A DNA stretch of 64,000 nucleotides from Nocardia alba NBRC 108234 (GCF_001612665.1 NZ_BDAX01000014.1:186001-250000), one strand, 5' to 3'; shown: positions 6,989-15,845, numbered from the stretch's first letter. Program-made: numbers and translations. The notes: generated by a model from the letters alone, not told the origin.

Positions 6989-8602
6989 TTGGTCGAGGGT
7001 GCGGTTTCCGGAGATGCCGAACAGCTGTCGGGTAAGCGGAGGCTGCTCGCGGTCCTGCTCGCGATGGCGATGTTCGTACTGGTCGTGGATACCTCGCTGA
7101 TGAACGTGTCGATCTCCGCGGTGGTGCGTGACCTCGACACCACCGTCAGCGGTGTGCAGTCCGCGATCGCGCTCGAGGCGCTGGTATCGGCGGCGTTCAT
7201 CCTGATCGGCAGCAAGGTCGGGGATCTGATCGGGCGTCGGCGCGCCTATGTGCTCGGCCTGCTCGGCTACGCGGTCGGGGCGACCGCGATGACCTTCGCC
7301 CAGAGCCTGACCGCGGTGATCGTGGCGTGGGCCGTGGTCGGCGGTATCGGGGCGTCGCTGCTGTTGCCCGCGATGCAGTCGCTGATCCACGGCAACTTCC
7401 ACGGCGCCGCGCAGAAGCAGGTGTATGCGCTCGTCGGCGCGGCCGCCGCGATCGCCGCCGCCGTGGGGCCCCTGCTCGGGGGATTCGTCACGACCTACCT
7501 GTCGTGGCGGGTCGGGTTCGCGCTCGAAGTAGTCATCATCGCGGTGGTCCTGTCGGGTATAGGGCTGGTCCGTGACGTGCCCTACACCGGTGCGCGCGGG
7601 GTGGACGTGGTCGGTGCGGGGCTCTCGGTGGTCGGCATGGGCGGCATCGTGCTCGGAATCCTGGTGTGGCAGGAGGGCGGTGAGGCCGTCGCGGGTCTGC
7701 TGGTGACCGGTGCGGCGGCGTTGATCGGGCTCGCGTATTGGCTGATCCGGCGCAAGCGCCGCGGTGAACCGACGCTGATGGACCCGGATCTGTTCCGGTC
7801 GAAGGTGTTCCGGCTCGGGGTGACCGGGCAGATGCTGCAGCAGATCGCGCTGGGCGGCACGATGATCGCTTTGCCGATCTATCTGCAGATGGTGCTCGAA
7901 TACAACGCCATGCAGGCGGGTCTGTCGCTGGCCCCACTGTCGCTGAGCATGTTCGCCGTTGCGCTGCTGGCGGGCAGAAGAGCGGGAACGCGACGTCCCG
8001 CGGTGATCATCCGGTGGGGGTTCGTCCTGGTCACCGCCGGTATCGCGATACTGATCCCGCTGGTGCCGCGCGCGGAGTTCGGGTGGGCACTGCTGGCGCC
8101 GCTGGTCGTGGCCGGTGCGGGCTTGGGCTTGCTCGTCTCGCAGCTCAACAACTACACGCTCGCACCGATTTCGGAGGAGCGGGTGAGTGAAGCCGCGGGC
8201 ACCAACTCCGCCGCCGGGTCGTTCGGGCTCTCCTTCGGGCTGGCGTTCGCCGGTGCCGTCATGCTGGCCACCCTGTCGCTGACCTTCACCGCCATGGCCA
8301 CCTCGAGCGAGGTGCTCCCACCCGCACAGCAGGAACATGTCGCCCAGGTTCTCGACGACGACGCCCAGATCATGAGCAATACCGAACTCGAGTCGCTGGT
8401 GGCCGATGAGCCCCCGGCGATCGGTGCGGAAATCGTCCGGATCAACACCGACGCGCGACCGCTCGCGTTGCAGGCGGCGCTGCTCGTGCCGATCCTGGCC
8501 GGCCTGCTCGGGCTGCTCACCTCCTTGCGCATGGTTCGCCAACCCGACGCACCACCTCCGGCACCGAACACCACGACCGGCAGCGCGGACGTCGGAGAGT
8601 AA
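6989..8602 (+). CDS. MFS multidrug exporter, DHA2 (14-TM) family
   Basis: The product is 537 residues with about 14 hydrophobic segments. Motif A is seen as GSKVGDLIGRRRAYVLGLLGYAVG (about 70-93), motif B/C as VGGIGASLLLPAMQSLI (about 119-135) and GPLLGGFVTTYLSWR (about 158-172). The first helix carries LVVDTSLMNVSISAVVRDL, typical of the QacA/EmrB group, with Asp in VVDT. These are proton-coupled drug exporters. TTG at 6989 is chosen because GAGGTGGA lies 5 bases upstream and a stop (6968-6970) closes the frame just before. No regulator is immediately adjacent; substrate unknown. The C-terminal 80 residues contain an acidic periplasmic loop before the last helix. Confidence 0.9.
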   Translation: MVEGAVSGDAEQLSGKRRLLAVLLAMAMFVLVVDTSLMNVSISAVVRDLDTTVSGVQSAIALEALVSAAFILIGSKVGDLIGRRRAYVLGLLGYAVGATAMTFAQSLTAVIVAWAVVGGIGASLLLPAMQSLIHGNFHGAAQKQVYALVGAAAAIAAAVGPLLGGFVTTYLSWRVGFALEVVIIAVVLSGIGLVRDVPYTGARGVDVVGAGLSVVGMGGIVLGILVWQEGGEAVAGLLVTGAAALIGLAYWLIRRKRRGEPTLMDPDLFRSKVFRLGVTGQMLQQIALGGTMIALPIYLQMVLEYNAMQAGLSLAPLSLSMFAVALLAGRRAGTRRPAVIIRWGFVLVTAGIAILIPLVPRAEFGWALLAPLVVAGAGLGLLVSQLNNYTLAPISEERVSEAAGTNSAAGSFGLSFGLAFAGAVMLATLSLTFTAMATSSEVLPPAQQEHVAQVLDDDAQIMSNTELESLVADEPPAIGAEIVRINTDARPLALQAALLVPILAGLLGLLTSLRMVRQPDAPPPAPNTTTGSADVGE

Positions 8603-8767
8603 CTCGGTTACCGTTCGTGGGGGGATCTCAACCGCTCGTCTCACCTGGACCACCGCTCGGCGCACGAGCCGACGAAGTGCCAGCTGTCGCACCCGGACGC
8701 CGTGTACGAAATGGGGGGAATTACCAGGTGCAGACGACAGGCTGCTGGACGATACGGACGCGCGTTG

Positions 8768-10144
8768 ATGCGAAACGGACAAAGAAGTCGGCAGGTCCCC
8801 TTCCGGAGCCCCTCGGCGCACGGTGGCCGGACGGCCCCGTACAGCGGATTCGCCGGGATCGCAACCGTGGTCGCCTTGGCCGCCTGGTCTCTTGCCGCAC
8901 CGACCACGAGTGCCGATCCGCTACCTGCCACCTGTGAGGGGAACCATTTCGTCGCCAGTTGGACAGCGAGCCCGACCGATGCGCTGGCTCCCCTCGACGC
9001 GCTCGGCGGTCCGGTTCCGCTCGGCCTGGTGAACCAAACCCTCCGCATGATCATCAGTCCGCATCTGGGCGGCTCGCAGGCCCGCATTCACCTGTCGAAC
9101 CGGTTCGGCACGACGCCGGTGACATTCGGCAGCGTGACGGCTGGGATCCAGTCCGACGGATCGACGGCGGACGGCATCGTGCGGGTGACCTTCGACGGGG
9201 CACCCGGAGTGACCATCGCACCGGGCCGAGATGCCGTCAGCGACCCGGTATCGATCACCTTCCGCGCCTTCGAGCCGCTGGCCCTCACCCTGTACGTTCC
9301 CGGGCCGACCGGTTCGCCTACCAAGCACTGGAACGCGAATGCCACGTCGTACTACGCCCCGGCGGGAAGTGGGGATCTCACCGAACATGGTGCGGACCAG
9401 CAGTTCTCGTCGACCACGAACTCGTGGTTCTATGTCAACGGACTGGACGTGATGGCGCCCGCGTCGACGCGGTCAGTGGTGGCGTTCGGCGATTCGATCA
9501 CGGACGGTTTCGTCGGCGGCAGCCCGGTCAGCGTCCCCGCCGACGCGACGGTGGCCGACGTCGACGGACGCTACCCCGACAATCTGCAGCGCCGACTCGA
9601 CGCCGCTGGGATCCCGATCTCGGTGGTGAACAGCGGAATCGGCTCCAACAGATTGCTCACCAGCGGTGAGCCGCTGATGCTCGGCCCCCGTGGCCTCGAC
9701 CGCTTCCGAAAGGACGCTCTCGAACAGGCCGGCGTCGGCGGAATCCTCGTCCTGGAAGGCATCAACGACCTCGGGCTGCCCCCGGTCGCCACCGCGGACG
9801 CCATGATCGCCGGATATCAGCGGATCATTGCCGAGACCCATGCCGCGGGTAAGAAGATCTGGCTGGCAACGATTCTCCCCGCATCCAACGCACTGGTCGA
9901 CGGCACCGTGCTGGCACCGGGGAGCGAGGACTCGAGGCAACAGATCAACCGGTGGATCCGCGACCAGGACCTCGCTGACGGAGTCGTCGATTTCGATGTC
10001 GCACTGCGAGATCCGAACAATCCTTCGATCCTGCTGTCGTCCTACAGCGGACCGGACAACCTGCACCCCAACCTGGTCGGCTACCAAGCGATGGCAGACG
10101 CGATCGACCTCGGAATGCTCGATTCCGCAACCCGGACCTGCTGA
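8768..10144 (+). CDS. Secreted SGNH/GDSL hydrolase
   Basis: About 458 residues from ATG 8768 (an in-frame ATG at 8702 would add 22). A hydrophobic stretch GFAGIATVVALAAWSLAAPTTSA after a basic N-terminus looks like an export signal. A beta-rich N-terminal region of about 170 residues precedes the catalytic domain. SGNH blocks are visible: FGDSITDG (nucleophile Ser near residue 243), the Gly of NSGIGSNRLL, the Asn of EGINDLG (about 330), and D..H in DNLHPN (about 430). Members are carbohydrate or lipid esterases; the two-part layout resembles actinobacterial extracellular GDSL lipases/esterases. It stands alone in its orientation. The substrate is not deducible. Confidence 0.85.
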   Translation: MRNGQRSRQVPFRSPSAHGGRTAPYSGFAGIATVVALAAWSLAAPTTSADPLPATCEGNHFVASWTASPTDALAPLDALGGPVPLGLVNQTLRMIISPHLGGSQARIHLSNRFGTTPVTFGSVTAGIQSDGSTADGIVRVTFDGAPGVTIAPGRDAVSDPVSITFRAFEPLALTLYVPGPTGSPTKHWNANATSYYAPAGSGDLTEHGADQQFSSTTNSWFYVNGLDVMAPASTRSVVAFGDSITDGFVGGSPVSVPADATVADVDGRYPDNLQRRLDAAGIPISVVNSGIGSNRLLTSGEPLMLGPRGLDRFRKDALEQAGVGGILVLEGINDLGLPPVATADAMIAGYQRIIAETHAAGKKIWLATILPASNALVDGTVLAPGSEDSRQQINRWIRDQDLADGVVDFDVALRDPNNPSILLSSYSGPDNLHPNLVGYQAMADAIDLGMLDSATRTC

Positions 10145-10331
10145 TTCGGCGGGCCACGAAGGCCGACGTATCGCGTGACGGCTCCAATTCCGAAGTAGCG
10201 GAAATCGTGTCGCAGCGGCGACCGCAACATGCGCCGTGACCTGCGGGGCGATCGGCCGTTCGGCGCGAAGGCGTTTGAGAAAGGTTTTTCGAGGCACTAC
10301 CGGGACAAGAGGCTCGTCGAAGGAGAGAACC

Positions 10332-10889
10332 GTGTCTTCCGGAATCCTGGTAGTTGTCATCGTCATCGTGGTCGTACTCGTAGGTGCGGCACTTCTGGTG
10401 CCGCCGTACCTACGCCGGAAGCGTCTACGAGACCGATTCGGGCCAGAGTACGACCGGACCGTCGAGCAGACGGCGGATCGCCGTGCCGCCGAACGCGAAC
10501 TGGCCGAGCGCGAGCGCAGGCACAGCTCACTCGACCTGCGTGAACTGACGCCCGAACGCAAGAAGGAGTTCGCCGCGGACTGGGCGAGCGTGCAGGAGCG
10601 CTTCGTCGATGATCCCGCCGACGCCGTCACCGAGGCCGACCGGCTCGTGACGACCGTCATGGCCGAACGTGGTTACCCCACAGAAGATTTCGACCAGCAA
10701 GTCGCCGACCTCTCCGTCGAGCACGCCTCGACGCTCGGCCACTATCGCGATGCCCACGGCGTCGCGGTGAAGCACGCGAACGGCCAGGCGAGCACCGAGG
10801 ACCTTCGGACCGCCATCGTGCACTACCGCGCCCTGTTCCTCGATCTGACGAACGGCCACACCGAGCACAAGAAGGACACCGTGTCATGA
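10332..10889 (+). CDS. Membrane-anchored protein of unknown function (first of related pair)
   Basis: The product is 185 residues from GTG 10332, with AAGGAG at 10319-10324. A single helix rich in Ile/Val (residues 3-23, GILVVVIVIVVVLVGAALLV) is followed by a highly charged helical stretch (YLRRKRLRDRFG to about 70, rich in Arg/Glu). The C-terminal domain runs from about 78 (ADWASVQERFVDDPADAVTEADRLVTTVMAERGYP) to the end. That domain recurs in the next gene, whose ATG overlaps this stop by 4 bases. It is therefore an operon of two proteins sharing one domain, one membrane-bound and one apparently cytosolic. I do not recognise a characterised family. Confidence 0.8.
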   Translation: MSSGILVVVIVIVVVLVGAALLVPPYLRRKRLRDRFGPEYDRTVEQTADRRAAERELAERERRHSSLDLRELTPERKKEFAADWASVQERFVDDPADAVTEADRLVTTVMAERGYPTEDFDQQVADLSVEHASTLGHYRDAHGVAVKHANGQASTEDLRTAIVHYRALFLDLTNGHTEHKKDTVS

Positions 10890-11500
10890 GCACAGAACGC
10901 AACCGAACCGAAACCGCTTCGCACACCGATGATCTCGAGAACCTCAACGAAAACGACCGCGGCGCGACCGAGGAACGCGGCGAGCACCTCGTGATCGACG
11001 CCGAGGTCATCGACCCGGATTCCGGACGCGATCCCAAGGCCTCCCCCGCCGTGGACGGCAATACCGACAGGACCTTCGTCGCGGGCAGCGGCGCGGATAC
11101 CGCGAACGAGGCCCGCGCGGGTCACCAGCGCCACAGCTCCGCCGACGAGACCGACACCGTCGACGCGGCCGACCCCGAGCACGAGCCGGTGGTCCAGCAG
11201 CAGAGCCCGGCCACCGACACGGACGACGACGTCGTCCCGCTGTTCGACGAGAAGTCCCTGGAACAGCTCCGCGACCGTTGGCGCGATCTGCAGGGCGCCT
11301 TCGTCGACGATCCCCATGATGCCGTCCGCGAGGCCGACGAGCTGGTCACCGAACTGATCCACGAGCTCACCACCACCTACGCCGCTCGCAAGGGGATCAT
11401 CGCGGACCGGTGGTCGGAGAGCCCCGACACCGAGTCGTTGCGACGCGCGCTGCGCAGCTACCGCTCGTTCTTCAACCAACTCCTCACCCCCACCGCCTGA
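10886..11500 (+). CDS. Acidic protein sharing C-terminal domain with upstream neighbour
   Basis: The product is 204 residues, strongly acidic and probably disordered for the first 120, with many Asp/Glu/Thr and few hydrophobics. The last 80 residues (LRDRWRDLQGAFVDDPHDAVREADELVTELIHEL, then about 45 more) align by eye with the C-terminal domain of the upstream protein (VQERFVDDPADAVTEADRLVTTVM). It has no signal peptide or helix of its own. ATG overlaps the previous stop (ATGA), so translation is coupled. A hairpin terminator follows at 11519-11557. The shared domain suggests the two products interact with each other or with the same partner (inference). Confidence 0.8.
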   Translation: MSTERNRTETASHTDDLENLNENDRGATEERGEHLVIDAEVIDPDSGRDPKASPAVDGNTDRTFVAGSGADTANEARAGHQRHSSADETDTVDAADPEHEPVVQQQSPATDTDDDVVPLFDEKSLEQLRDRWRDLQGAFVDDPHDAVREADELVTELIHELTTTYAARKGIIADRWSESPDTESLRRALRSYRSFFNQLLTPTA

Positions 11501-11518
11501 CCCTGTCGGCGAGCACAC

Positions 11519-11557
11519 AACCGTACGAGCACGGCACACGGCCGCGCTCGTACGGTT
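11519..11557 (+). terminator. Hairpin terminator after the two-gene operon
   Basis: Arms AACCGTACGAGC (11519-11530) and GCTCGTACGGTT (11546-11557) pair perfectly over 12 bp with a 15-nt loop. It begins 18 bases after the stop of the acidic protein gene. There is no U-run, as is usual in this group. Confidence 0.6.
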
Positions 11558-11666
11558 TCCGCCGTGAGGGTGACACCGGATGTGCGCGGTGATGCGCCGC
11601 CGGTGCAACGCGCGCCAGAACGTCGCCAGGGGTCGGGCGGCCTGACCCCTGCCATCTCGCGCAGAA

Positions 11667-11885
11667 CTAGCCGACGGCTATCCGCCAGCCGTTTCCGTCA
11701 CGCTTGCAGGTGTAGTTGGGGACGTTGAGGTCGCCCTGGGAAATTCGCTCGTCGGCCTTGCGCTTGGCTGCGATCTGGCAGTCCTTGAGGTTGCCGTACG
11801 GCGCCGCCTGCGCCGCGGGCGCCATGGTGATCAGGGCCCCGGTGGCGAGCGCGCCCATCAACAGTCCCGCAACCATTTTCTTCAA
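11667..11885 (-). CDS. Small secreted protein with two cysteines
   Basis: A 72-residue precursor. It has a classical signal peptide: KK, a hydrophobic core (MVAGLLMGALATGALITMAP) and an AQA cleavage site near residue 27. The mature part is about 45 residues with Cys36 and Cys60, likely one disulfide, and ends GNGWRIAVG. TTG at 11885 is chosen because AAGGAG lies 7 bases upstream; an in-frame ATG follows at 11876. Small secreted proteins with this DCQ...YTCKRDGNGWRI pattern occur in Nocardia and relatives, but no function is known to me. Confidence 0.8.
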   Translation of the reverse strand: MKKMVAGLLMGALATGALITMAPAAQAAPYGNLKDCQIAAKRKADERISQGDLNVPNYTCKRDGNGWRIAVG

Positions 11886-12179
11886 CTCAGATCTCCTTCG
11901 GTGTGGATTTGTCAGCCCTTGGTGGCCTTGACACCTGTAAAATTAGGGAGCCCCGCCTGCGATCGACATGCGAAATCCTTATGGTCACCCGCTGGCCTTT
12001 CGGTGGTTATTGCATTGCGTTTCAACGGATTACGTTGCGAGCTCCGCCGCGATAGCGGCACGGGCCACCTCGGGTCGGGGTTCGATTCGCTGTACTGGCA
12101 CTATGTTGCTGCGGGACGCGGCCGCGACGACGTGGGCGCACGGATTCTTCGACAGCTTCAGCGCAGCGAAGGGATCGTC

Positions 12180-13424
12180 ATGCATTCGGTTATGGCCTTG
12201 TTCGTCCGTCTGGGTTGTGTGGTGGCCATGATTTCGGCGGCGGTGGGGTTCGCCGCACCGGCTTCCGCGGAACCGACCGACTCGACGCTGTGCGCGTGGC
12301 GGTTCATGTCCAACAGCACCGTGTTGAATGTGGCTTTCCCTGACGCGAACTCGACGTATTGGCTGATGCCCTACGCGTTGGGACCGGGTGACTCGATCGA
12401 GTTGTCCGGTACCTATCCGGCGGCTCGGTACTTCTCGTTGAATACCTACGGGACCGATCTCGACACCGTGGACACGTTGCGCGACGACCAGATCATCCCC
12501 GACCCGGGCAGCGCCAACCCGTACGTCGACGCTTCCGCCGAGGCACTGCCCGCCTCGCGACAGCGTTGGCACGCCACGTTGGTCAACGGCCCGGCCGACC
12601 ACAGCCGCAACGAGATCCAGGCGGTGGCGAGTGGGCAGGGCACTCCGATCGGGTTCGTCATCATCCGGGTCTACGTTCCGACCGATCCGAACTCGCTCAG
12701 TGGCGGCGTGGGACTGCCCGATGCGAAGCTCTCGATCGGCGGGTCCGACGTCGCGACCCAACCGTGCGCGCAGCCTTTCGATCCGGCCGCCTACCCGGGT
12801 CCGGTCGCCGATGCCGTGAAGGCCGGGTTCGACCGGGTGATCGCCGGGGCCGCCGCGGGCGCGTTCCCCGGCAACACACCGGAGGCGGTGTTCAGCAATC
12901 CGGCGAGCACGGCCGGGCTCTTCCCGAACGGCGACAACAAGTACATCGGAACGCGGATCAGCTATCAGCCCGGACGCCTGCTGGTGGTGCGTGGCAAGGC
13001 ACCGATCTTCCCCAATACCCTTGCGGGACAATCGCCTACCGATCCGAACCAGCAGGTGCGGTATTGGTCGATGTGTCAGAACGACCTGCGCTCGCCGTAT
13101 CCCGTCGTCGCGTGCGCGGCCGACTTCCAAACCGCGATCGACGAGTCGGGCTACTACACCTATGTTCTCGGGGCGCCCGCGGATCTTCCCGCGAACCTCG
13201 ATCCGAGCGTGACGGTGATTCCCTGGGGCAGCACCGACGTCGACAAGGTGCTGTTCCTGCGGAACATGATCCCGAGCGCGGCGTTCTACCCGAATTCGGT
13301 CCAGGCGTCCCAGGACTCCGGTGCCGACCCGGCCACCACGATGGGCCCCTACTACCCGAGAACCGCGTACTGCGACACCGAAACACTCGCCACCGGCGGT
13401 GCCGGAGTCTGCCTCGGCGCCTGA
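12180..13424 (+). CDS. Secreted protein of unknown function (DUF1214/DUF1254-like)
   Basis: The product is 414 residues. It has an N-terminal signal peptide (MALFVRLGCVVAMISAAVGFAAPASAE, cleavage near residue 29) after ATG 12180, with GAAGGG upstream. The mature protein has a beta-rich look, with YWLMPYALGPGDSIELSGTYP, AARYFSLNTYG and RDDQIIPDPGSANPY. This recalls DUF1214/DUF1254 domains, where a substrate-like surface is built around a YFS.T.Y motif; that assignment is tentative. Four Cys in the mature part (for example C-A-Q-P and C..ND in the middle) may form disulfides. It is monocistronic and convergent with the cupin gene, 13 bases apart. Confidence 0.7.
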   Translation: MHSVMALFVRLGCVVAMISAAVGFAAPASAEPTDSTLCAWRFMSNSTVLNVAFPDANSTYWLMPYALGPGDSIELSGTYPAARYFSLNTYGTDLDTVDTLRDDQIIPDPGSANPYVDASAEALPASRQRWHATLVNGPADHSRNEIQAVASGQGTPIGFVIIRVYVPTDPNSLSGGVGLPDAKLSIGGSDVATQPCAQPFDPAAYPGPVADAVKAGFDRVIAGAAAGAFPGNTPEAVFSNPASTAGLFPNGDNKYIGTRISYQPGRLLVVRGKAPIFPNTLAGQSPTDPNQQVRYWSMCQNDLRSPYPVVACAADFQTAIDESGYYTYVLGAPADLPANLDPSVTVIPWGSTDVDKVLFLRNMIPSAAFYPNSVQASQDSGADPATTMGPYYPRTAYCDTETLATGGAGVCLGA

Positions 13425-13436
13425 GCCGCCGGGCGG

Positions 13437-13883
13437 CTACGGGCAGTCGGGGGCGGGGGCATCCACGAAGAGGGGTTCATTCGCGAGGTTGAGGTACGCC
13501 ACGTACAGCTCGGCGGGCTCGGTGCCGAGGTTGCGGCCCACATGGACGTGGTCGGGGCCGACGGTCTCGGACAAACCCTCGCCGACGGAGTACGTCGTGG
13601 GCACACAGTCCGTCTCGTAGCGGGTCACCTGGCCCGCGGTGATCACCGCGAGGACAGTGCCGTCGTGGTAGTGCCAGCCGAGTGTGCCCCCTGGCGCGAT
13701 GGTGATCCGGCGGAAGGTGAACTTGCTCGGCAAGGAGGCGAACGGGCTGAACGCGCTGACATCGACCTGGGTCAGCGGTTCGACGGTCACACCGGAGGCC
13801 GGGGTGGCAGCGGTCGTCGGCGCGAGGGCAACGACCGCGGCGAGCACCGCGGCGCCGGCGACAGCGTTCCGGTGGATTCGCAT
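13437..13883 (-). CDS. Secreted cupin-domain protein
   Basis: The product is 148 residues. A signal peptide (residues 1-27, hydrophobic AGAAVLAAVVALAPTTAA) precedes a single cupin barrel. Cupin motif 1 is visible as PGGTLGWHYHDGTVLAVITAGQV with His71 and His73, and motif 2 as GPDHVHVGRNLG with His112 and His114, so a mononuclear metal site is possible. Two cysteines (DC at 93, DC near the C-terminus) may pair outside the cytoplasm. ATG 13883 fits the signal peptide. It may be co-transcribed after the TetR gene (gap about 20 bases). The ligand or reaction is unknown. Confidence 0.8.
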   Translation of the reverse strand: MRIHRNAVAGAAVLAAVVALAPTTAATPASGVTVEPLTQVDVSAFSPFASLPSKFTFRRITIAPGGTLGWHYHDGTVLAVITAGQVTRYETDCVPTTYSVGEGLSETVGPDHVHVGRNLGTEPAELYVAYLNLANEPLFVDAPAPDCP

Positions 13884-13903
13884 CTTCGCAGTGTACTGCC
13901 TGT

Positions 13904-14473
13904 TCAGGCGAAGGTTCGGGTGATGATCGGGGCGACGAAGTCCTCGAGCATGGCGCGCTCGTCGGCGTCGTCTCGACCGGGGGTGGCCAGGAACGAGACG
14001 ATCACGCGGGTGAGCCAGCGGGCGAGACGGCTGCGTTCCGGGTCGCTCAGGTCGGTGTCGGTGAACATGGCCGCCGCGAGGGATTCGATGACATCGGAGT
14101 CCTGGCTGATGCGACCCGCCGCGCCGGAATCGCCCGGCCGGAACCAGGCGATGAGCAGCGGGTCGGCGCGGACCGCGTTGATCGCGCCGAGCATCGCCGC
14201 GATGATGCGCTCGCCGGGGTCGGCGATGTGGCGGACCTGCTCGTCGAGAGACGCCACGATGCGACGAGTTTCGCGGTGCACGAACGCGATTCGCACCGAC
14301 TGGCGGTTGTCGAAATAGCGATACAGCGTGGCTCTGGAACATCCGGCCGCCTTGGCGATGTCGCCCATGCCGACCGCGGCGACCCCGTGTTCGGCGAACA
14401 GTTCGGCGGCCGCGTCGAGGATGCGTTCGGCCGCCAGATCCGCCCGGTCGGTGGCCAGCCAGTCACCGCTCAT
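13904..14473 (-). CDS. TetR-family transcriptional regulator (coupled to P450)
   Basis: The product is 189 residues. The N-terminal helix-turn-helix domain reads ERILDAAAELFAEHGVAAVGMGDIAKAAGCSRATLYRYFDNRQSVR (about residues 17-62), a textbook TetR signature. The C-terminal ligand domain is about 125 residues. The ATG at 14473 overlaps the stop of the P450 gene (ATGA), so both are made from one message. An imperfect palindrome, AGACA-N12-TGTCT, lies 13-34 bases before the P450 start and is a plausible operator. The likely circuit is repression of the P450 operon with relief by a substrate or product of the P450 (inference). Confidence 0.92.
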   Translation of the reverse strand: MSGDWLATDRADLAAERILDAAAELFAEHGVAAVGMGDIAKAAGCSRATLYRYFDNRQSVRIAFVHRETRRIVASLDEQVRHIADPGERIIAAMLGAINAVRADPLLIAWFRPGDSGAAGRISQDSDVIESLAAAMFTDTDLSDPERSRLARWLTRVIVSFLATPGRDDADERAMLEDFVAPIITRTFA

Positions 14474-15711
14474 GCCGCGCTCGTCGCTCGGAACGGCACC
14501 GAGAGGGGCCAGCGCACGTAGTTGCCGTGCGCCCACCGCACCGCGTCGAGGTCGACGGTGAAGTCGGGACAGCGGGTGAGCAGTTCCTCCAGCGCGACCC
14601 GTGCCTGCATCCGGGCGGCGGCCGCGCCGAGGCAGTGATGGTGGCCGTGGCTGAAGGTGAGAATGCGCTTGGGGTTGCGCCGGATATCGAGTTCGGCTGC
14701 CGTTGGCCCGAATTCGCGTTCGTCGCGGTTGGCCGAACCGTAGAGCAGCAGGACGCGGCGACCCGCCGGGATGGTGGTGTCGTGCAGTTCGACATCGCGG
14801 GTGGTGGTGCGGGCCAGGCCCTGCACCGGCGAGGTCATGCGCAGGAACTCCTCGATGGCGTCCGGGATGAGCGCGGGGTCGTCGATGAGCAGTCGCCGCT
14901 GGTCCGGGTTGGCGGTGAGGAGCTGGACGGCGCCGCCGAGGTTGCCGGTGGTGGTGTCGTTGCCGCCGGTGATCATGGTGAATGCGAAGCCGAGGATCGC
15001 GACCAAACCTTCGTTGTCGCCGTCGGCGCCGAGGCCGGAGTCCAGCAGATGCGAGATCGTGTCGTCGCCCGGTTCGACGCGGCGGCGGGCGATCAGTTCG
15101 CTGAAGTAACCGACCAGTTCGCCGACCGCGGTGAAGGCGTGCTGGTCTCCGGCGGCCAGCCCGGCCCCCGCGACCGCGCCGCCGACGATGTTCTCGGTCC
15201 ACTCGTCGAACTTGCCGTGATCGCGTTCCGGCACACCGAGATAGTGGGCGACCACCATGGTGGGCATCGGCTTGAACAGTTCCTTGACGATGTCGCCCCC
15301 GCCCGCGGCGCGCAGCCGCTCGATGCGTTCGACGACGAACCTTCGCACCGCCGGTTCGACCGAATTCACCTGGCGCGGTGTGAATCCCGGCGACACCCTG
15401 CGCCGGAAGTCGGTGTGCTCGGGCGGGTCCATGAACACGAACGGTTTGACGGCGCCGAACCCGGCGGCGGCCAGATCGACGTAGTCCACGGTCAGTCCCG
15501 CCGCGGAGGAGAAGGTCGCGGGGTCGCGTGCCGCGCTCCACACATCGGCGTGACGCGAGAGCACGTAGAAGTCGTTGTCCGGCTGCTCGGCGGGGATCAC
15601 CCGGTGCACAGGGTCGTGCTCGCGCAGGGCGGAGTACATGGACCAGGGGTCGCGCCAGGTTTCTCCGGAGCGAAGCTCGAAGCCGACCGCATGAGACGTC
15701 GTTGAACTCAT
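14470..15711 (-). CDS. Cytochrome P450 monooxygenase
   Basis: The product is 413 residues from ATG 15711 (an in-frame ATG six codons upstream is possible). The heme ligand is Cys360 in FSHGHHHCLGAAAARMQ. The I-helix oxygen-binding motif is ITGGNDTTTGNL, the K-helix ExxR is in EEFLRMTSPVQG, and a PPEHTDFRRRVSPGF substrate-loop signature follows VFMDPPE. It is a soluble class I P450 needing ferredoxin and reductase; neither is encoded nearby. The sequence resembles CYP families acting on hydrophobic acids or sterol-like compounds in mycolata, but the substrate cannot be read. It is co-transcribed with the TetR gene. Confidence 0.93.
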   Translation of the reverse strand: MSSTTSHAVGFELRSGETWRDPWSMYSALREHDPVHRVIPAEQPDNDFYVLSRHADVWSAARDPATFSSAAGLTVDYVDLAAAGFGAVKPFVFMDPPEHTDFRRRVSPGFTPRQVNSVEPAVRRFVVERIERLRAAGGGDIVKELFKPMPTMVVAHYLGVPERDHGKFDEWTENIVGGAVAGAGLAAGDQHAFTAVGELVGYFSELIARRRVEPGDDTISHLLDSGLGADGDNEGLVAILGFAFTMITGGNDTTTGNLGGAVQLLTANPDQRRLLIDDPALIPDAIEEFLRMTSPVQGLARTTTRDVELHDTTIPAGRRVLLLYGSANRDEREFGPTAAELDIRRNPKRILTFSHGHHHCLGAAAARMQARVALEELLTRCPDFTVDLDAVRWAHGNYVRWPLSVPFRATSAA

Positions 15712-15723
15712 GCCTCCAAGATA

Positions 15724-15745
15724 AGACAAACATGACTATCTGTCT
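15724..15745. promoter_or_regulatory. Candidate TetR operator before the P450 gene
   Basis: AGACA (15724-15728) and TGTCT (15741-15745) form an inverted repeat with 12 bases between, next to an AT-rich ATAAGACAAACATGAC stretch that is unusual in this GC-rich DNA. Its position 13-34 bases upstream of the P450 start fits autoregulation by the co-transcribed TetR protein. Confidence 0.45.
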
Positions 15746-15845
15746 AACGATTGCGGGTACTTGCCGGCGCGAAGAACTCTGACTTGTCATCAGAAGATCT
15801 CCTGCTGGTGGCGATCCGGAAATCCGCGTGCGGGACATATTGCGG

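Noticed and set aside
6662..8821. A long minus-strand open frame opposite the MFS gene
   Set aside because: It is the codon-shadow of the exporter in high-GC DNA: no ribosome site, Arg/Gln/His-rich composition and no domain.
10280..10306. SigB/SigF-like promoter (GTTTTT...GGGACA) before the two-gene operon
   Set aside because: The -10 and -35 elements match only partly and the spacing is shorter than usual; not enough to list.
14474..15838. Extension of the TetR frame across the P450 gene as one fusion protein
   Set aside because: The extension is an out-of-frame shadow of the P450 gene; the TetR domain begins normally at ATG 14473, overlapping the P450 stop.
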